Shown piece after piece: positions 28,016 to 35,943 of a stretch of 64,000 bases of DNA. The notes under the pieces are model-generated. The model did not search any database and was not told where the DNA came from. It saw only the letters and a program-made list of their open reading frames with translations. Position 1 is the first letter of the stretch; every line of letters begins with the position of its first letter. Source of the DNA: Stenotrophomonas pavanii. Its GTDB lineage: Bacteria; Pseudomonadota; Gammaproteobacteria; Xanthomonadales; Xanthomonadaceae. The stretch lies in the NCBI RefSeq assembly GCF_900101175.1, contig NZ_FNFQ01000001.1:679851-743850 (forward strand), read 5' to 3'. The translations under genes and the position numbers were made by a program.

Positions 28016-29275
28016 ATGTCTGTCAGTCGCAGTGCGATCAAGAAAGAGCCCGTGGCGCGCAGCACCACGGAGCTGCAGCCGTTTGTCTGGGAGGGGACCG
28101 ACAAGCGGGGCGTGAAGATGAAGGGAGAGCAGGCCGCGAAGAACGCGAACCTGCTACGGGCCGAGTTGCGCCGCCAGGGAATTACCCCCGGCGCCGTCAA
28201 GCCAAAGCCCAAGCCGTTGTTCGGTGCGGCCGGCAGCAAGATCTCACCGAAGGACATCGCGTTCTTCAGCCGACAGATGGCCACCATGATGAAGTCCGGC
28301 GTGCCGATCGTTGGTGCACTGGACATCATCGCCAGCGGGCACAAGAACCCGCGCATGAAGAAGATGGTGGAGTCGGTCCGCACCGACATTGAAGGCGGCT
28401 CGTCGTTGTACGAGGCCGTCAGCAAGCACCCTGTCCAGTTTGACGAGCTCTACCGCAACCTAGTACGGGCTGGTGAAGGCGCCGGTGTGTTGGAAACGGT
28501 ACTTGATACAGTCGCCACCTATAAAGAGAACATCGAAGCCCTGAAGGGCAAGATCAAGAAGGCGATGTTCTATCCCGCTATGGTGCTGGCGGTTGCCCTG
28601 CTGGTCAGTGGCATCCTGCTGGTCTGGGTAGTCCCGCAGTTCGAGGACGTGTTCAAGGGCTTTGGCGCGGACCTGCCCGCCTTCACCCAGATGATCGTGA
28701 ACATGTCTCGGTTCATGGTCTCGTGGTGGTGGCTGATCCTGCTGGTCATCATCGGATCGATCGTCGGCTTCATCGCGGCCTACAAACGGTCGCCGAAGAT
28801 GCAGCACAGCATGGACCGACTGGTCCTGAAGCTGCCGGTCATCGGGCAGATCATGCACAACAGCTCGATCGCCCGCTTTGCCCGTACCACCGCTGTCACC
28901 TTCAAGGCCGGCGTGCCTTTGGTGGAGGCCTTGGGCATCGTGGCCGGCGCCACCGGCAATACGGTTTACGAGCATGCCGTATTGCGCATGCGCGACGACG
29001 TCTCGGTCGGGTACCCGGTCAACATGGCCATGAAGCAGACCGCCCTGTTCCCGCACATGGTCATCCAGATGACCGGCATCGGCGAAGAGGCCGGCGCCTT
29101 GGACGCCATGCTGTTCAAGGTGGCCGAGTACTATGAGCAGGAGGTCAACAATGCCGTTGACGCCCTGAGCAGCCTGCTGGAACCGATCATCATGGTGATC
29201 ATTGGTACCATCGTCGGCGGCATGGTCATCGGCATGTACCTGCCGATCTTCAAGCTCGCTTCCGTCGTCGGATAA
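28016..29275 (+). CDS. pilC: Type IV pilus inner-membrane platform protein PilC
   Basis: A 419-residue GspF/PilC-family protein that links the ATPases to pilin assembly. The ATG at 28016 has GGGGAG six bases upstream. Two GspF domains (about 80-205 and 285-410) are visible, each with the pattern FFSRQMATMMKSGVPIVGAL or FARTTAVTFKAGVPLVEAL. Three membrane helices are seen: FYPAMVLAVALLVSGILLVW (about 180), WWWLILLVIIGSIVGFIAA (about 240) and IIMVIIGTIVGGMVIGMYL near the end. It is the first gene of pilC-pilD-coaE. Confidence 0.95.
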   Translation: MSVSRSAIKKEPVARSTTELQPFVWEGTDKRGVKMKGEQAAKNANLLRAELRRQGITPGAVKPKPKPLFGAAGSKISPKDIAFFSRQMATMMKSGVPIVGALDIIASGHKNPRMKKMVESVRTDIEGGSSLYEAVSKHPVQFDELYRNLVRAGEGAGVLETVLDTVATYKENIEALKGKIKKAMFYPAMVLAVALLVSGILLVWVVPQFEDVFKGFGADLPAFTQMIVNMSRFMVSWWWLILLVIIGSIVGFIAAYKRSPKMQHSMDRLVLKLPVIGQIMHNSSIARFARTTAVTFKAGVPLVEALGIVAGATGNTVYEHAVLRMRDDVSVGYPVNMAMKQTALFPHMVIQMTGIGEEAGALDAMLFKVAEYYEQEVNNAVDALSSLLEPIIMVIIGTIVGGMVIGMYLPIFKLASVVG

Positions 29276-29282
29276 TCACTAC

Positions 29283-30146
29283 ATGGCATTTCTCGACCAG
29301 CATCCCGGCCTCGGCTACCCCGCCGCGGCCGCCCTGGGGCTGCTGCTGGGCAGTTTCCTCAACGTCGTCATCCTGCGCCTGCCCAAGCGGCTGGAGTGGC
29401 AGTGGAAGCGTGATGCGCGCGAGGTCCTGGAAGAACCGGACTTCTACGAGCCCCCACCACCGGGGATCGTGGTCGAGCCCTCGCATTGTCCGCACTGCAA
29501 GCACAAGCTGAGCTGGTACGAGAACATCCCGCTGTTCAGCTGGATCATCCAGGGCGGCAAGTGCCGCCATTGCAAGGCGCCGATCTCGCTGCAGTACCCG
29601 CTGGTCGAGGCCCTGACCTCGGTGCTGGTGCTGGCCTGCGTCTGGCAGTTCGGCTTCGGCTGGCAGGGCTTCGGCGCCATCGTGCTGACCTGCTTCCTGA
29701 TCGCCTTGTCCGGCATCGACCTGCGCACCCAGCTGCTGCCCGACCAGTTGACCCTGCCACTGATGTGGCTGGGCCTGATAGGCAACATCGACAACCTGTA
29801 CATGCCGGCCAAGCCTGCCTTGGTCGGCGCGGCGGTGGGCTATCTGTCGCTGTGGATGGTCTGGTGGCTGTTCAAGCAGCTGACCGGCAAGGAAGGCATG
29901 GGCCACGGCGATTTCAAGCTGCTGGCCGCCCTCGGCGCGTGGTGCGGGCTGAAGGGCATCCTGCCGATCATCCTGCTGTCGTCGGTGCTGGGCGCCATCA
30001 TCGGTTCGATCTGGCTGTACACCCGGGGCCGTGACCGCGCCACGCCGATCCCGTTCGGCCCCTATCTGGCCATCGCGGGCTGGCTGTACTTCATGTGGGG
30101 CGCGCCCGTGGTGGAGCAGTACCTGGTGATGAGCGGACTGCGCTGA
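29283..30146 (+). CDS. pilD: Prepilin peptidase / N-methyltransferase
   Basis: An inner-membrane aspartyl protease that cleaves pilin and type II secretion pseudopilin leaders and methylates the new N-terminus. The 287-residue protein has GLLLGSFLNVVILRLPKRLE near the start, then the cytoplasmic zinc-type tetracysteine (CPHCKHKL and CRHCKAPI, about 71-100). The catalytic aspartates are in SGIDLRTQLLPDQLTLP (about 148) and GMGHGDFKLLAALGAW (GxGD, about 212). The pilC stop is only 7 bp upstream. Confidence 0.95.
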   Translation: MAFLDQHPGLGYPAAAALGLLLGSFLNVVILRLPKRLEWQWKRDAREVLEEPDFYEPPPPGIVVEPSHCPHCKHKLSWYENIPLFSWIIQGGKCRHCKAPISLQYPLVEALTSVLVLACVWQFGFGWQGFGAIVLTCFLIALSGIDLRTQLLPDQLTLPLMWLGLIGNIDNLYMPAKPALVGAAVGYLSLWMVWWLFKQLTGKEGMGHGDFKLLAALGAWCGLKGILPIILLSSVLGAIIGSIWLYTRGRDRATPIPFGPYLAIAGWLYFMWGAPVVEQYLVMSGLR

Positions 30147-30157
30147 GGGGAATCCCC

Positions 30158-30769
30158 ATGAGCCGCTATGTGGTCGGCCTGACCGGCGGCATTGCCGCCG
30201 GCAAGAGCGAGGTGACCCGGCGCTTCGAGGCGCTCGGCATCGTGGTGGCCGACGCCGACCTGGCCGCCCGAGCAGTGGTCGCTGCCGGCAGCCCCGCTCT
30301 GGGCCGCATCGCCGAGCGCTTCGGCGCCGGCATGCTGTTGGCGGACGGCAGCCTGGACCGGGCGCGCCTGCGGGCCCATGTCTTCACCGACCCGACCGAA
30401 CGGGCCGCGCTGGAAGCGATCACCCACCCGGCCATCCGCCTGCTGATGCAACAGCAGTGCGCGCAGGCCATCAGTGCCTATGCGATTGCCGCCATCCCGC
30501 TGCTGACCGAGGTCGGTGGGCGGCAGGCCTACCCGTGGTTGGACCGGGTATTGCTCGTGGATGCGCCCGAAGCGGTGCAGCACGCGCGGCTGATGCAGCG
30601 CGACGGCATCGACGCCGCGCTGGCCGACAAGATGATCGCCGCCCAGGCCAGCCGCACGCAGCGGTTGGCACTGGCCGATGATGTGGTGGTCAACGATGGC
30701 CACCCCGAGGACCTGCAGGCGCAGGTGGAAGCGCTGCATGAGCGGTATCTGGGGTTGGCTGGGGGTTGA
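30158..30769 (+). CDS. coaE: Dephospho-CoA kinase
   Basis: Last step of coenzyme A synthesis. The 203-residue cytoplasmic kinase starts MSRYVVGLTGGIAAGKSEVT with the P-loop GGIAAGKS at residues 10-17. It also has VVADADLAARAVV, HPAIRLLM and AIPLLTEVGGR, all typical of CoaE. It is 11 bp after pilD; the pilD-coaE pairing is common in gammaproteobacteria. It is the last core gene before the low-GC island. Confidence 0.96.
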   Translation: MSRYVVGLTGGIAAGKSEVTRRFEALGIVVADADLAARAVVAAGSPALGRIAERFGAGMLLADGSLDRARLRAHVFTDPTERAALEAITHPAIRLLMQQQCAQAISAYAIAAIPLLTEVGGRQAYPWLDRVLLVDAPEAVQHARLMQRDGIDAALADKMIAAQASRTQRLALADDVVVNDGHPEDLQAQVEALHERYLGLAGG

Positions 30770-30833
30770 GCGGTCCGCATTGCGCGGAACCGTTTTCACG
30801 CACAACTTGGATCTCCTGAGATATTTCACCCAC

Positions 30834-31121
30834 TCATCTGGATCGGCCCGGGCGACCCTTTTTCCGTCTACGCCTTTCCGCAGATCCTTTTCCATGCCAA
30901 ACCACAACGGAAGCAAAAGTGAACATCACTCCCGCGACAATCCAGGAAAATCCCATCAACTTATTATAAGCCGACTGCCCGAACAAACGAATCAAGGCGC
31001 TATAAAGACCGCAGTTGGCCCGGCAAGGACCCGTCCCAATCAGTGCATCGTCCATGACTGCAATGCCATAGACGACCATCAGCACACCCACGAGACATCC
31101 GAAAAGACGCACGGCAACCAT
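30834..31121 (-). CDS. Small membrane protein, function unknown
   Basis: A 95-residue protein with two predicted helices (LFGCLVGVLMVVYGIAVMDD near 10-25 and MGFSWIVAGVMFTFASVVVW near 57-75). A pair of cysteines lies in the loop between (GPCRANCGLY), and a strongly basic tail (ERRRRKKGRPGRSR) predicts a cytoplasmic C-terminus. AGGAAG directly precedes the ATG. The base composition is clearly lower in GC than the flanking core genes. It is the distal gene of a minus-strand run of small genes in the 30.8-33.3 kb island. I do not recognise the family. Confidence 0.6.
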   Translation of the reverse strand: MVAVRLFGCLVGVLMVVYGIAVMDDALIGTGPCRANCGLYSALIRLFGQSAYNKLMGFSWIVAGVMFTFASVVVWHGKGSAERRRRKKGRPGRSR

Positions 31122-31205
31122 CCATCTTCCTGTGTGCGCACCAAAGACTCTGCCATGGGCGCGAAGAACCCCAATCTCTTGGGGGATGAATCAAGCTCCT
31201 CAGCT

Positions 31206-31454
31206 CTACAGCTCAAGAATTCCTGATCGCCCTCGCTCGATCAAAGTGAAGTCGTACTCAGCGTCTGCACAGTGCAGTAGACCGAATCCAGGCGCTCGCA
31301 ACAACGCACCTCGTCCGAGGTACCGCCACTCTTCCGCGGAAAAGCCAACTGCATAAGACTCATCATCGATCACGGCAACCACGATCCCGCGCGTTCCGCC
31401 ACCAAGATCAACGGTGTCGCCAAGTAACACCTTTTCCCCATGTGGGTAGTTCAT
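31206..31454 (-). CDS. Small hypothetical protein, beta-rich
   Basis: An 82-residue protein starting MNYPHGEKVLLGDTVDLGGG. The pattern GDTVDLGGGTRGIVVAVIDDESYAVGFSAEEW suggests a small beta-barrel, and similar short proteins occur near orphan toxin-immunity genes, so an accessory role is plausible but unproven. The GTG three codons earlier (31463) is a poorer start. It follows a possible 42-codon gene by 9 bp and the DUF4279-like gene by about 130 bp on the same strand. Confidence 0.6.
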   Translation of the reverse strand: MNYPHGEKVLLGDTVDLGGGTRGIVVAVIDDESYAVGFSAEEWRYLGRGALLRAPGFGLLHCADAEYDFTLIERGRSGILEL

Positions 31455-31463
31455 AGGAAGCAC

Positions 31464-31592
31464 TCAGGAAAGTCCATGAATGTCGACGAGATCAGAGCGG
31501 GCTTCGAGCTCAAGCATGCCTTCGGATAGCGCCATACGGGGCGGCCGATTCGGATCTCCATTGTCGGCCACCAACAGGATCGAGCTAGACAT
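31464..31592 (-). CDS. Possible 42-residue protein overlapping the DUF4279-like stop
   Basis: The ATG at 31592 overlaps the last codons and stop of the upstream gene (TATGTCTAG). The frame reads MSSSILLVADNGDPNRPPRM, then 22 more residues to a TGA nine bases before the next ATG. Tight packing on both sides suggests translational coupling or the remnant of a longer gene. There is no family match, and it may be chance. Confidence 0.3.
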   Translation of the reverse strand: MSSSILLVADNGDPNRPPRMALSEGMLELEARSDLVDIHGLS

Positions 31593-32229
31593 ACGGATCG
31601 AAATCCAATGAGACTCCACTAGACGCCATCAGTCTGATCACGTCACAAGAAAGATTGAAACCCGGCCACACCCCGCGCTGACTCGATAGGCGTACTCCCA
31701 CCTCCAGCGCCCACACCTTCGCCTCACCCTCCACCCTCTCAAGGCCACGCTGCAACGCTTCATGAACTCCCCCCTGGATGTCGCCAGCTCTGTACTGCTG
31801 GCGCTCGACTCTGGAAAGGATGACTTCTTCACCACTTACAGGAGATTCACCAACGAGAACGACAACCAGCTCAGGTCGCGTCGATGGAGCACTTTCCTCC
31901 TCCAATTCCAATTCATCCGCGCCGCCGTCTCCAGTCAACTCGGGATCAAAATTCAATGAGGCAGATATAGATGCCATCTTTTCAAAGGCTGCGGAAGAGA
32001 GGTTTAGACACGCCCTCGCCCCCTCGCCAATCCGAACTCGCACATCGACCTCAAGAGACTGATGGGTCGACTCTGTCAGGCTTACCGCACCTCGACAATC
32101 AATGACTTTCCTGATCAGACCATCCGCAGCATCCAGCTCATTCACTTCGCGCGACAGATGCACCATCAAGCCACAGCTCGTACAACCAGCTACCGAAGAC
32201 GTCAACTTCACTTCAATCTCAGGATGCAT
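31585..32229 (-). CDS. Tandem DUF4279-like protein, possible immunity-type protein
   Basis: 214 residues from MHPEIEVKLTSSVAGCTSCG; GGTGGAAG lies just upstream of the ATG at 32229. The protein has two copies of a C-terminal signature: LNLSSAAFEKMASISASLNF (about 80-99, followed by DPEL) and FNLSCDVIRLMASSGVSLDF (about 189-208, followed by DPYV). That pattern, with preceding W/L-E-V strands, resembles the end of DUF4279 domains, giving an internal duplication. The first half seems to lack the usual domain start. DUF4279 proteins are often found as accessory or immunity-like genes; this role is inference. GC content is low, as for the whole island. Confidence 0.5.
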   Translation of the reverse strand: MHPEIEVKLTSSVAGCTSCGLMVHLSREVNELDAADGLIRKVIDCRGAVSLTESTHQSLEVDVRVRIGEGARACLNLSSAAFEKMASISASLNFDPELTGDGGADELELEEESAPSTRPELVVVLVGESPVSGEEVILSRVERQQYRAGDIQGGVHEALQRGLERVEGEAKVWALEVGVRLSSQRGVWPGFNLSCDVIRLMASSGVSLDFDPYV

Positions 32230-32572
32230 CACTTCCACCGATGATTGGTGACTTCCACGAACAGAGCAGCAAATTATACGAACAACAGAGTGATGCAAAT
32301 TGGCATGCGCGCGCTGCAATCAAGGCACATCTACGAGTTCAACTCCATATAGCGAAGGCGTCCTTGCAAGCCACAAAAGTCTCGCACTTTCAGCCCCCCC
32401 TAGCCCTATATCTACCAGATCACCATCACTCAGGCCCGCCGCGCACGGTAGTCGGCACCGGGGAAATGATGCGGCGATCAACGACGAACATGATGTTGCC
32501 CTTCAGCTCGGCATTCAACAGGGCGGGCCTGAATCAACATTCAATTCAAACTCCAGCTAGAGACAAGTCCCC
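32230..32572. pseudogene. Gene-free 343 bp with short coding remnants on the minus strand
   Basis: No complete gene. On the minus strand, a 35-codon tail (32454-32558) reads LLNAELKGNIMFVVDRRIIS then PVPTTVRGGPE and stops. A frame shifted by one continues about 37 codons (LSDGDLVDIGLGGAESARLL...). Both look like real protein rather than random sequence but are open only briefly. They may be the end of a decayed larger gene upstream of the DUF4279-like gene. Confidence 0.35.
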
Positions 32573-32881
32573 TCACCGAATGACCCAAATCCAGACCAAC
32601 GGAATCAACACGACGAGATAAGTAGAGAATGACAGCCAGAATACTGCAAGAAGCAACCTTCGGGCACCAGAAGCCATCCAGAACACCCGCTGCCACCCAC
32701 AAAATGGATACTTCCGCATCAAGTGATCCCGCTCCAGAATCGCAGGCCTTCCAAGTGAGATCCAAAGCTCCGGCGAATTTATTTTTAACTCCCAAACAAG
32801 AATGAACCTTGAAGCGATCGCGATCACCAGCATCACGACCGCCAATACACAAAGCAATTCGAATATGGACTCTAAGGGCAT
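32573..32881 (-). CDS. Small two-helix membrane protein, function unknown
   Basis: A 102-residue protein. Helix 1 is FELLCVLAVVMLVIAIASRF (about 7-26), helix 2 RLLLAVFWLSFSTYLVVLIP (about 75-94). The soluble loop between has SPELWISLGRPAILERDHLM, a phrase seen in several short integral membrane proteins of proteobacteria. The start MPLESIFELLC is the only ATG upstream of helix 1. AT-richer than the core genes. No functional assignment. Confidence 0.6.
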   Translation of the reverse strand: MPLESIFELLCVLAVVMLVIAIASRFILVWELKINSPELWISLGRPAILERDHLMRKYPFCGWQRVFWMASGARRLLLAVFWLSFSTYLVVLIPLVWIWVIR

Positions 32882-32978
32882 CCGCAGCTACTCCATCTGA
32901 CGCAAGTTGCCAAGAGACTGCTTTGCCCTATGACGTAACTCGCCTTGGCATCCCATCTCCTTTGTCCACCGATTCTCG

Positions 32979-33278
32979 CTAACGAGACCGCACCAATTTC
33001 ATAGTTGAATGGGAGAGCCCCCACCGAAGCTCGGCATCCGCCTCATAAGGCCTTGAGAAATACCTTTCGTAGCAGTCTCTCGTTACCCGCTCCTGAGCGT
33101 CTGCATTGAGTGAGAAGATCCCACCTAGCATCGGGATCAAGTCAGGAAATCCGAAAGCCGTTGCAGTCCGGCATGGATGCGCAACCCGATCTTTCAATGA
33201 GGCGCCCGCGGAGGTCTGTCGCGTCGTTGCGGCTAGCGCGCATCCGGTCGAATCTAAACACAGAACCGCCACAACCAC
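32979..33278 (-). CDS. Candidate small lipoprotein, function unknown
   Basis: A 99-residue frame from a GTG at 33278 preceded by AGGGAG, reading MVVAVLCLDSTGCALAATTR; a second in-frame GTG is at 33272. DSTGC could be a lipobox after a short hydrophobic stretch. The mature part (FGFPDLIPMLGGIFSLNADA, then QERVTRDCYERYFSRPYEAD) looks protein-like but has no family I know. The frame is open 58 codons further upstream, so an earlier start (ATG 33452) cannot be excluded. It could also be a remnant. Confidence 0.4.
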   Translation of the reverse strand: MVVAVLCLDSTGCALAATTRQTSAGASLKDRVAHPCRTATAFGFPDLIPMLGGIFSLNADAQERVTRDCYERYFSRPYEADAELRWGLSHSTMKLVRSR

Positions 33279-33533
33279 CTCCCTGTGGAAAAAAGCGAAA
33301 GAAAGCAACGCTGTAAGAGCGCGCGCAAGTCCAAGCAGCCTTCTGATGGTCTGTACACAGCTTCCTTCAGACTCTACACAGGAGACGCTTCCTGTGAAAG
33401 CTGGGTGCCGCATCCAGACGCAGAGCATTGGATTGTGGCAATTGAGCTGCAATCCCCTCCCGCCTCATCGTGGCAAGCGAGTTCATCGCATCTGCCCATC
33501 GTTAGGGGTAGCACGACATAACAGCAGTTTGTG

Positions 33534-33547
33534 CCCCCCCCCCCCCC
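33534..33547 (+). repeat. Homopolymer of 14 C
   Basis: An uninterrupted run of 14 C residues at the right end of the low-GC island. Runs of this length are slippage-prone and also error-prone in assembly. Confidence 0.9.
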
Positions 33548-33627
33548 AAGCAGCGCGCGAAGCGCGCCGCAAGCGGACTACAAAAAGCGTACGCGCGACC
33601 CAAGGCAGTTGCGGCAGCAGCTCGCGC

Positions 33628-33650
33628 ATCCACGCATTGGGTGGACCTAC
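33628..33650 (-). repeat. SMAG palindrome overlapping a stop codon
   Basis: On the minus strand GTAGGTCCACCCAATGCGTG continues to GAT. Its TAG (33649-33647) is the stop codon of the gene at 33647-34033. Confidence 0.8.
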
Positions 33651-34033
33651 TCCAGCTGCAGGCGGGCATAACGGGCCAGTTCCCGGGCGCCAAGCAGCAA
33701 TCCGTCGACCACATCCGGGCTGAGCTGCTGGTGGGCGCCGCCCTGTTCGCGGGCGGCTTCGGCGGCGTGCAGCACCTGCATGAGTGCATTCAAGCCGGCC
33801 AGGGTGCGGCTGAGGCCGGCCATGGTGGCCGCCTGGGCAGGGCTGAGGCCCTGTGCTTCCTGGCGCCGCCCGTCGGCTGCATCGCGACCGTCCATGCGGG
33901 CAAGCAACGCAGGCAGCAGATCCTTGGGATCGTCGAGCAGGGTTTCGATGCGCTCGGCGAGGTCGGCCGGCAGCAGGTTGGCGGCTTCGCCGATCAGGGC
34001 ATGCAGTTGGGGGAACAAGGGGCGTGCGGACAT
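33647..34033 (-). CDS. Conserved hypothetical helical protein
   Basis: A 128-residue, Ala/Leu-rich, all-helical cytoplasmic protein (MSARPLFPQLHALIGEAANL, then LLPADLAERIETLLDDPKDL). AGGAG is nine bases before the ATG, a good start. No transmembrane or signal segment and no catalytic motif. The amphipathic helices recall phasin-like or assembly-helper proteins, but this is only a resemblance. Base composition is that of the core genome, so it marks the right border of the low-GC island. Its stop codon comes from a SMAG repeat. Confidence 0.75.
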   Translation of the reverse strand: MSARPLFPQLHALIGEAANLLPADLAERIETLLDDPKDLLPALLARMDGRDAADGRRQEAQGLSPAQAATMAGLSRTLAGLNALMQVLHAAEAAREQGGAHQQLSPDVVDGLLLGARELARYARLQLE

Positions 34034-34572
34034 GGTGAATCTCCTCGCAGACGACGAGCCACCTGCGGATGCGAGGTGGCGGACGGTGCGGGTTGGCGTA
34101 CCGGAGACCCAACAACTCAAGCGCGAGGAAAAAGACTCCAGCGGATTCTGATGAATCCCCACGCACCATCCGCCGAAACGAGGCAGGCGATGCATTTTCC
34201 ATGATGAGCCGCAGCCCACCCGGAGCGCTTGAGTTGAAGGTTTTTTTCAGGACGCCAATCCCGGCCAGGGCACCTGCCCCGGCCGACCCATCTGGCCATC
34301 ACGTAGCGCTGTGATCTGTAAGGAAATTCTCAAGCCGCAGTTGGGTGTACGAATGCGTGCATGCGGACACGCACGCTACGTGGCAACGGTCACGGTGATG
34401 TCGCGTTGGGCTTCTGGCCCATCACGTCCACTAAGTTAATTCGATGGCACAAGCGACACAGGACGCGACACGAACCCGCTGCAGAGCCGAGCCTATGCTC
34501 GGCTCCGGAAAGCCACGGCAGCCGAGCGCAGGCTCGGCTCTACAAGTGGAACACCCACCAAAGCAGGTGGCC
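34034..34572. other. 539-bp spacer, no gene supported; SMAG pair at 34483-34543
   Basis: Only short frames without ribosome sites are present. An inverted pair of SMAG-type palindromes lies at 34483-34506 (GAGCCGAGCCTATGCTCGGC) and 34519-34543 (minus-oriented, ending CTAC). A T7 run at 34240-34246 has no clear hairpin before it. The pair lies about 30 bp beyond the sensor kinase stop and may serve as its transcript end. Confidence 0.6.
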
Positions 34573-35943
34573 TTACAACGGCTTCGGCGAGAACGTCAGC
34601 GTGGCGATCACGCCGCGCTCGCCACCGGGGCGCACGCTGACCTGCCAGCCGTACAGATCGCACAGGCGGCTGACGATCGACAGGCCGATGCCACCGCCCT
34701 GTGAATGACCGGCGTGCGTACCGCGATAGCCGCGCTGGAACAGCTTGGCGGCGTCCTCTTCGCTCAGGCCCGGGCCGCTGTCGGTCACCGACACCGAATT
34801 GCTGCCGACAAAGACGCGCACCTCGCCATCCTGCGAGTATTTCACCGCGTTGCCGATCAGGTTGCCCAGCGCAACCGACAAGGCCGCCTCCGGCGCATCG
34901 ATCACCAGGTTGCGCTCGCCTTCCAGTACCAGCTCCAGCGGCTTGCCGCCCAGCTGTGCGCGGTGCGCATCCAGCAGCTGTTCGGCCACGCGGGCGACGT
35001 TGCTGGTGCCCTGCCCGCGTTCGTTGCGCGACAGCAGCAGCAGCGCGCCGATCAGGTCGCTGCACTGCTGTTCGGCACGCTGGATGCGCTGCAGACGCTG
35101 CAGCACCTTCTCATCCAGGCCGGGTCGGGTCAGCAGCAGCTCGGTGGCGCCACGGATCACCGCCAGCGGCGTGCGCAGCTCGTGGCTGACGTCGGCATTG
35201 AACTCACGGTCACGCTGCACCACTTCGGTCAGCCGCGACGAATAGTCATCCAGCGCCTGCGCCAGCTGCCCCACCTCGTCATCGGGGAAACGCGGCGCCA
35301 GCGGCTCGGGCTCGCTGGTGCCGCCGCGATAGGCGCGCAACCGCGCAGCCAGGTCCGAGACCGGCTTCATCACCTTCGATGCCGACCACCAGCCCAGCAC
35401 CAGCGACAGCAGGCTGAACACCAGCACCGACAGCACCAGCGCGCGGTTGAGCTGCTGCCCACCGCGCACGCTGTCGGTCATGTCGTAGGCCAGGAACGCC
35501 CAGGCGTCGGGTGTTTTGCGCACGGCCAGCTTGTACGCATAAGGTTGCCCGCGCTCGTCCACGCCAGAGATGTTGTGATTGCCATCGGGCAGCGCGGCCC
35601 AATCCGGCTCCTCTTCGCGCAACGCCTCGAACTTGTCAGGCTTGACCAGGCGCGCACGCATCTGCTGCACGGGCAGGTCGGGGTTGCGGTCGGGGCTCTC
35701 GTAGAACCGCCGCACGTACTCGTTGATGTTGCGGTTCATCACGTCTTCGACCAGCTGGTTTTCCACGCGCATGCGGGCCCAGTTGGTGGCGAACGCGAAC
35801 AGCGTCGTCAGGCAGAAGCCCAACAACACGAACGAGACGATGATGCGGCTGCGCAGGCGCCGCCGGTACGGCGAACGCCGGCGCTCCCCCTTGGTTGCCA
35901 CGGAATCAGGCTTCCGGGGTGGCGATGCGGTATCCGATGCCAT
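34573..35943 (-). CDS. Two-component sensor histidine kinase
   Basis: A 456-residue inner-membrane kinase. Two helices (IVSFVLLGFCLTTLFAFAT near 35 and ALVLSVLVFSLLSLVLGWW near 172) flank a periplasmic sensor of about 110 residues. HAMP (about 190-245) is followed by the H-box FNADVSHELRTPLAVIRGAT (about 250), N-box GNLIGNAVKYSQDG (about 365), DSGPGLSEED and GGGIGLSIVSRL. The gene overlaps the response regulator by 38 bases if the ATG at 35943 is used. A GTG at 35901, just past the regulator stop and with GGAAG upstream, is an equally good start. The pair resembles the ColS/VgrS-ColR/VgrR type of Xanthomonas, but that is not proven here. Confidence 0.9.
   Translation of the reverse strand: MASDTASPPRKPDSVATKGERRRSPYRRRLRSRIIVSFVLLGFCLTTLFAFATNWARMRVENQLVEDVMNRNINEYVRRFYESPDRNPDLPVQQMRARLVKPDKFEALREEEPDWAALPDGNHNISGVDERGQPYAYKLAVRKTPDAWAFLAYDMTDSVRGGQQLNRALVLSVLVFSLLSLVLGWWSASKVMKPVSDLAARLRAYRGGTSEPEPLAPRFPDDEVGQLAQALDDYSSRLTEVVQRDREFNADVSHELRTPLAVIRGATELLLTRPGLDEKVLQRLQRIQRAEQQCSDLIGALLLLSRNERGQGTSNVARVAEQLLDAHRAQLGGKPLELVLEGERNLVIDAPEAALSVALGNLIGNAVKYSQDGEVRVFVGSNSVSVTDSGPGLSEEDAAKLFQRGYRGTHAGHSQGGGIGLSIVSRLCDLYGWQVSVRPGGERGVIATLTFSPKPL

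Noticed and set aside
33483..34202. 240-codon minus-strand frame that crosses the 14-C run
   Set aside because: Out of frame with the better-supported 128-residue gene that has a good ribosome site; the product is Pro/Arg/His-rich.
34201..34314. 38-codon plus-strand frame (MMSRSPPGALEL...)
   Set aside because: No ribosome site, no conservation clue and unusual composition.
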